DNA of 64,000 nucleotides, from the NCBI GenBank assembly GCA_013298845.1, contig JAAFJN010000024.1, positions 1 through 64,000 on the forward strand, read 5' to 3'. This document shows, piece by piece, positions 62,358 through 64,000 of this stretch. Each line of letters begins with the position of its first letter. Positions within the stretch are counted from its first letter, which is position 1. The translations under genes and the position numbers were made by a program. This DNA is from Chitinophagales bacterium (GTDB taxonomy: Bacteria; Bacteroidota; Bacteroidia; Chitinophagales; Saprospiraceae). Below the pieces are notes generated by a model, which was not told the DNA's origin, searched no databases, and saw only the letters and a list, made by a program, of their open reading frames with translations.

Positions 62358-63002
62358 TTACAGTTTTTCGCCAAAAGCCAAATCACCGGCGTCGCCCAAA
62401 CCGGGCACGATATACGATTTGGCGGTCAGTTCATCGTCCAATGCGCCCATCCATACCGAGGCTTTGGGATGGTTTTGGCGCACAGTTTCGAGACCAGCGG
62501 CACTGGCAATCACCGTGGCAATGTGCACAGCGGCGGGTTGTCCAAAGCGCTCCAGGCTGAGAATGGCTTCTTTGATGGAAGCCCCGGTGGCGAGCATGGG
62601 ATCGCAAAGAATCAGCACACAATCGTTGAGATCGGGCGTGCTGATATAATCGAGTTGAATTTCGAAGGTGCCGTCTTTGTGGTGGCGGCGATAAGCGGAA
62701 ATAAACGCTGAATCGGCCGAATCAAAATAGTTGAGCATTCCCTGGTGAAACGGCAATCCGGCGCGCAAAATAGTGGCCAATACCACGCGTTGCACCGGTA
62801 ATCGGGTATCGGCAATGCCCAATTGCGTTTCAATTTCGTAAGGTTCATAATCCAGCGTTTTGCTGATTTCGTAAGCCAAAATTTCACCAATACGCTCCAA
62901 ATTGCGCCGAAAGCGCTGGCGATCCTGCTGGATATCAATATCGCGCAGTTCGGCCAAAAAACGGTTTGCCACAGAATTCTGGGCGGACAAGTTGTAAATC
63001 AT
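62358..63002 (-). CDS. upp: Uracil phosphoribosyltransferase
   Basis: This enzyme makes UMP from uracil and PRPP in pyrimidine salvage. The 214 residues contain ILRAGLPFHQGML and the PRPP-binding loop LILCDPMLATGAS (130-142). The C-terminal YIVPGLGDAGDLAFG binds uracil and is diagnostic of this enzyme. Length is normal. A TATATTTG box lies 5 bp before the ATG, so the transcript would be nearly leaderless. The GMC gene follows. Confidence 0.96.
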   Translation of the reverse strand: MIYNLSAQNSVANRFLAELRDIDIQQDRQRFRRNLERIGEILAYEISKTLDYEPYEIETQLGIADTRLPVQRVVLATILRAGLPFHQGMLNYFDSADSAFISAYRRHHKDGTFEIQLDYISTPDLNDCVLILCDPMLATGASIKEAILSLERFGQPAAVHIATVIASAAGLETVRQNHPKASVWMGALDDELTAKSYIVPGLGDAGDLAFGEKL

Positions 63003-63007
63003 GTGGC

Positions 63008-63015
63008 AAATATAG
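63008..63015 (-). promoter_or_regulatory. -7 promoter box of upp
   Basis: TATATTTG on the minus strand is immediately upstream of the upp ATG and matches TAnnTTTG. Confidence 0.45.
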
Positions 63016-63198
63016 TTTTCCCGTCAATGGGCAACTATTAATTGGGCAAATTAAATTCATTTGGCCAAAGGACTGCCCGCCGCGTTCTGCCCTTCATTTC
63101 ACCGTTTACCCGCTATTTTTCACCGATGGTTAAAAACTACGCGCCAGTGAGGGGCTTACGCGCCTATTTTGCCCTAAGTTTTACAACCAATAGCAATT

Positions 63199-63819
63199 AT
63201 GGAAAGACGCGACTTTTTGAACACCGCCGGTTTATTGGCCGGGTTCACCGCATTACCCCAACTTACCCAAGCCTTTACGCCCTCCCTATCAACGGCTATC
63301 CCCGAACCAATTCAACCCGTTTTATTACCCGGCCAACCGCCTTTAGACCACAATGGCAGCATGGCCATCCGGGTTTGGATGCGAACGACCATGACCAACG
63401 GCCTTTTTTCCAGCGTCGAATGCGCGGTAGCGCCCAAAACAATGGGACCAGCCCCGCATTTGCACAAGGAATTAGACGAACTCATGTACGTTTTGGAGGG
63501 CACGGCCAGTGTTTTGGTTGGGGAGGAAGTGGTCGAAATTTCGGCGGGGGGCTGGCATTTGCGCCCGCGCTTGATCAAACATACCTTTTTTAACGCCGGT
63601 GACAAACCGTTGCGGTTCGTGGATATGTATTTTAACCAGCCTTTTGAAGAGTTTTTGGAAAAAATCTTTTTTGAATACACCCCGGAAAAAGGTTATCCCT
63701 ACGGTTCCAAAGAACGCGATGCCGTGATGAAGGATTTGGACGAAAAATTTGGCCTCGTTTATGATAAAAATGCGGGTGAACGACGACAGGAAATTATTAA
63801 AAAATATGGACTTAAATAA
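63199..63819 (+). CDS. Exported cupin-domain protein
   Basis: A 206-residue protein with a twin-arginine-like start (MERRDFLNTAGLLAGFTALP), suggesting export in folded form. Residues ~70-155 form a single cupin barrel. The metal site residues lie in HLHKELDELMYVLEG (HxH then Glu) and in RLIKHTFFN. The C-terminal ~40 residues are helical and charged. Cupins include dioxygenases and isomerases, and the activity here is not evident. The gene stands alone, 196 bp from the divergent upp. Confidence 0.85.
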   Translation: MERRDFLNTAGLLAGFTALPQLTQAFTPSLSTAIPEPIQPVLLPGQPPLDHNGSMAIRVWMRTTMTNGLFSSVECAVAPKTMGPAPHLHKELDELMYVLEGTASVLVGEEVVEISAGGWHLRPRLIKHTFFNAGDKPLRFVDMYFNQPFEEFLEKIFFEYTPEKGYPYGSKERDAVMKDLDEKFGLVYDKNAGERRQEIIKKYGLK

Positions 63820-63906
63820 TGAACAGCGCGATCAGTTTTGACCTCGGCAGAGGTCAAACATTGGTAGCGAAATGAGCGGTTGTTTAAAATCAAACAATAA
63901 AATATC

Positions 63907-64000
63907 ATGAAAAATACATTCGTTTTATGCGCCTTTATCCTGGCATTTCCGCTTTTATCTTGCCAAAAGTCCAACGACGGGGAAAACAACCCTGCGTCGT
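63907..64000 (+). CDS. Lipoprotein, N-terminal fragment (runs off right edge)
   Basis: A start codon at 63907 opens a frame to the window end, giving a lipoprotein signal (MKNTFVLCAFILAFPLLSC) and a short Ser/Asn/Asp-rich stretch (QKSNDGENNPAS). The rest lies outside the window, so no function can be given. It lies 87 bp after the cupin gene on the same strand and may be co-transcribed. Confidence 0.75.
   Translation, partial: MKNTFVLCAFILAFPLLSCQKSNDGENNPAS

Overview
The window comes from a Bacteroidota genome, most likely a Saprospiria-type (Haliscomenobacter/Lewinella-like) free-living bacterium. This placement is inferred from gene families. They include a PorP/SprF-type type IX secretion (T9SS) protein and several secreted proteins with a T9SS C-terminal sorting domain. 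There are also SprB repeats and SdrD_B-like domains, and many Bacteroidota promoter boxes (TAnnTTTG). No tRNA, rRNA, CRISPR array, insertion sequence or phage gene was recognised.

Layout. 1-12.4 kb: the start of a secreted parallel-beta-type protein (runs off the left edge), mnmG, a GH25 lysozyme, a PorP/SprF protein followed by an ScfR-like regulator, a large T9SS cargo, a conserved hypothetical protein, a universal stress protein, a small lipoprotein and an alpha/beta hydrolase. 12.4-30.1 kb: two giant modular surface proteins diverge from a 1.4-kb AT-rich region. The left one carries a frameshift near its C-terminus, and a truncated copy of its small neighbouring gene lies on its far side. 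30.3-34.7 kb: a tight three-gene operon encoding a leucine-rich-repeat protein, a SIR2-like protein with an effector-associated domain, and a membrane-anchored STAND-type NTPase. This looks like an NLR-type sensor/switch/effector set split over three polypeptides, and it is the best candidate for a new system here.

34.7-50.6 kb: an MFS exporter, fabG, a PA14-OmpA protein, a large glycosidase-like T9SS cargo, a serine beta-lactamase-like T9SS cargo and an AraC regulator. Then come an outer-membrane barrel gene interrupted by an in-frame stop, a pentameric ligand-gated ion channel homologue co-directional with a secreted cyanophycinase, a divergent amino-acid permease, and galE. 50.7-54.9 kb: a lipoprotein, a tandem-repeat block and the rplM-rpsI-rpsB-tsf translation cluster. 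54.9-64 kb: an arsenic cluster (arsR, acr3, arsenate reductase/phosphatase), a patatin, a DUF1080-esterase fusion, upp with a GMC oxidoreductase, a cupin, and the start of a lipoprotein.

The intergenic regions carry several families of iterated repeats. Three sequence classes have a 7-bp period. Two of these occur as inverted arms around a non-repetitive core, and one family (three copies) has conserved borders but divergent cores.
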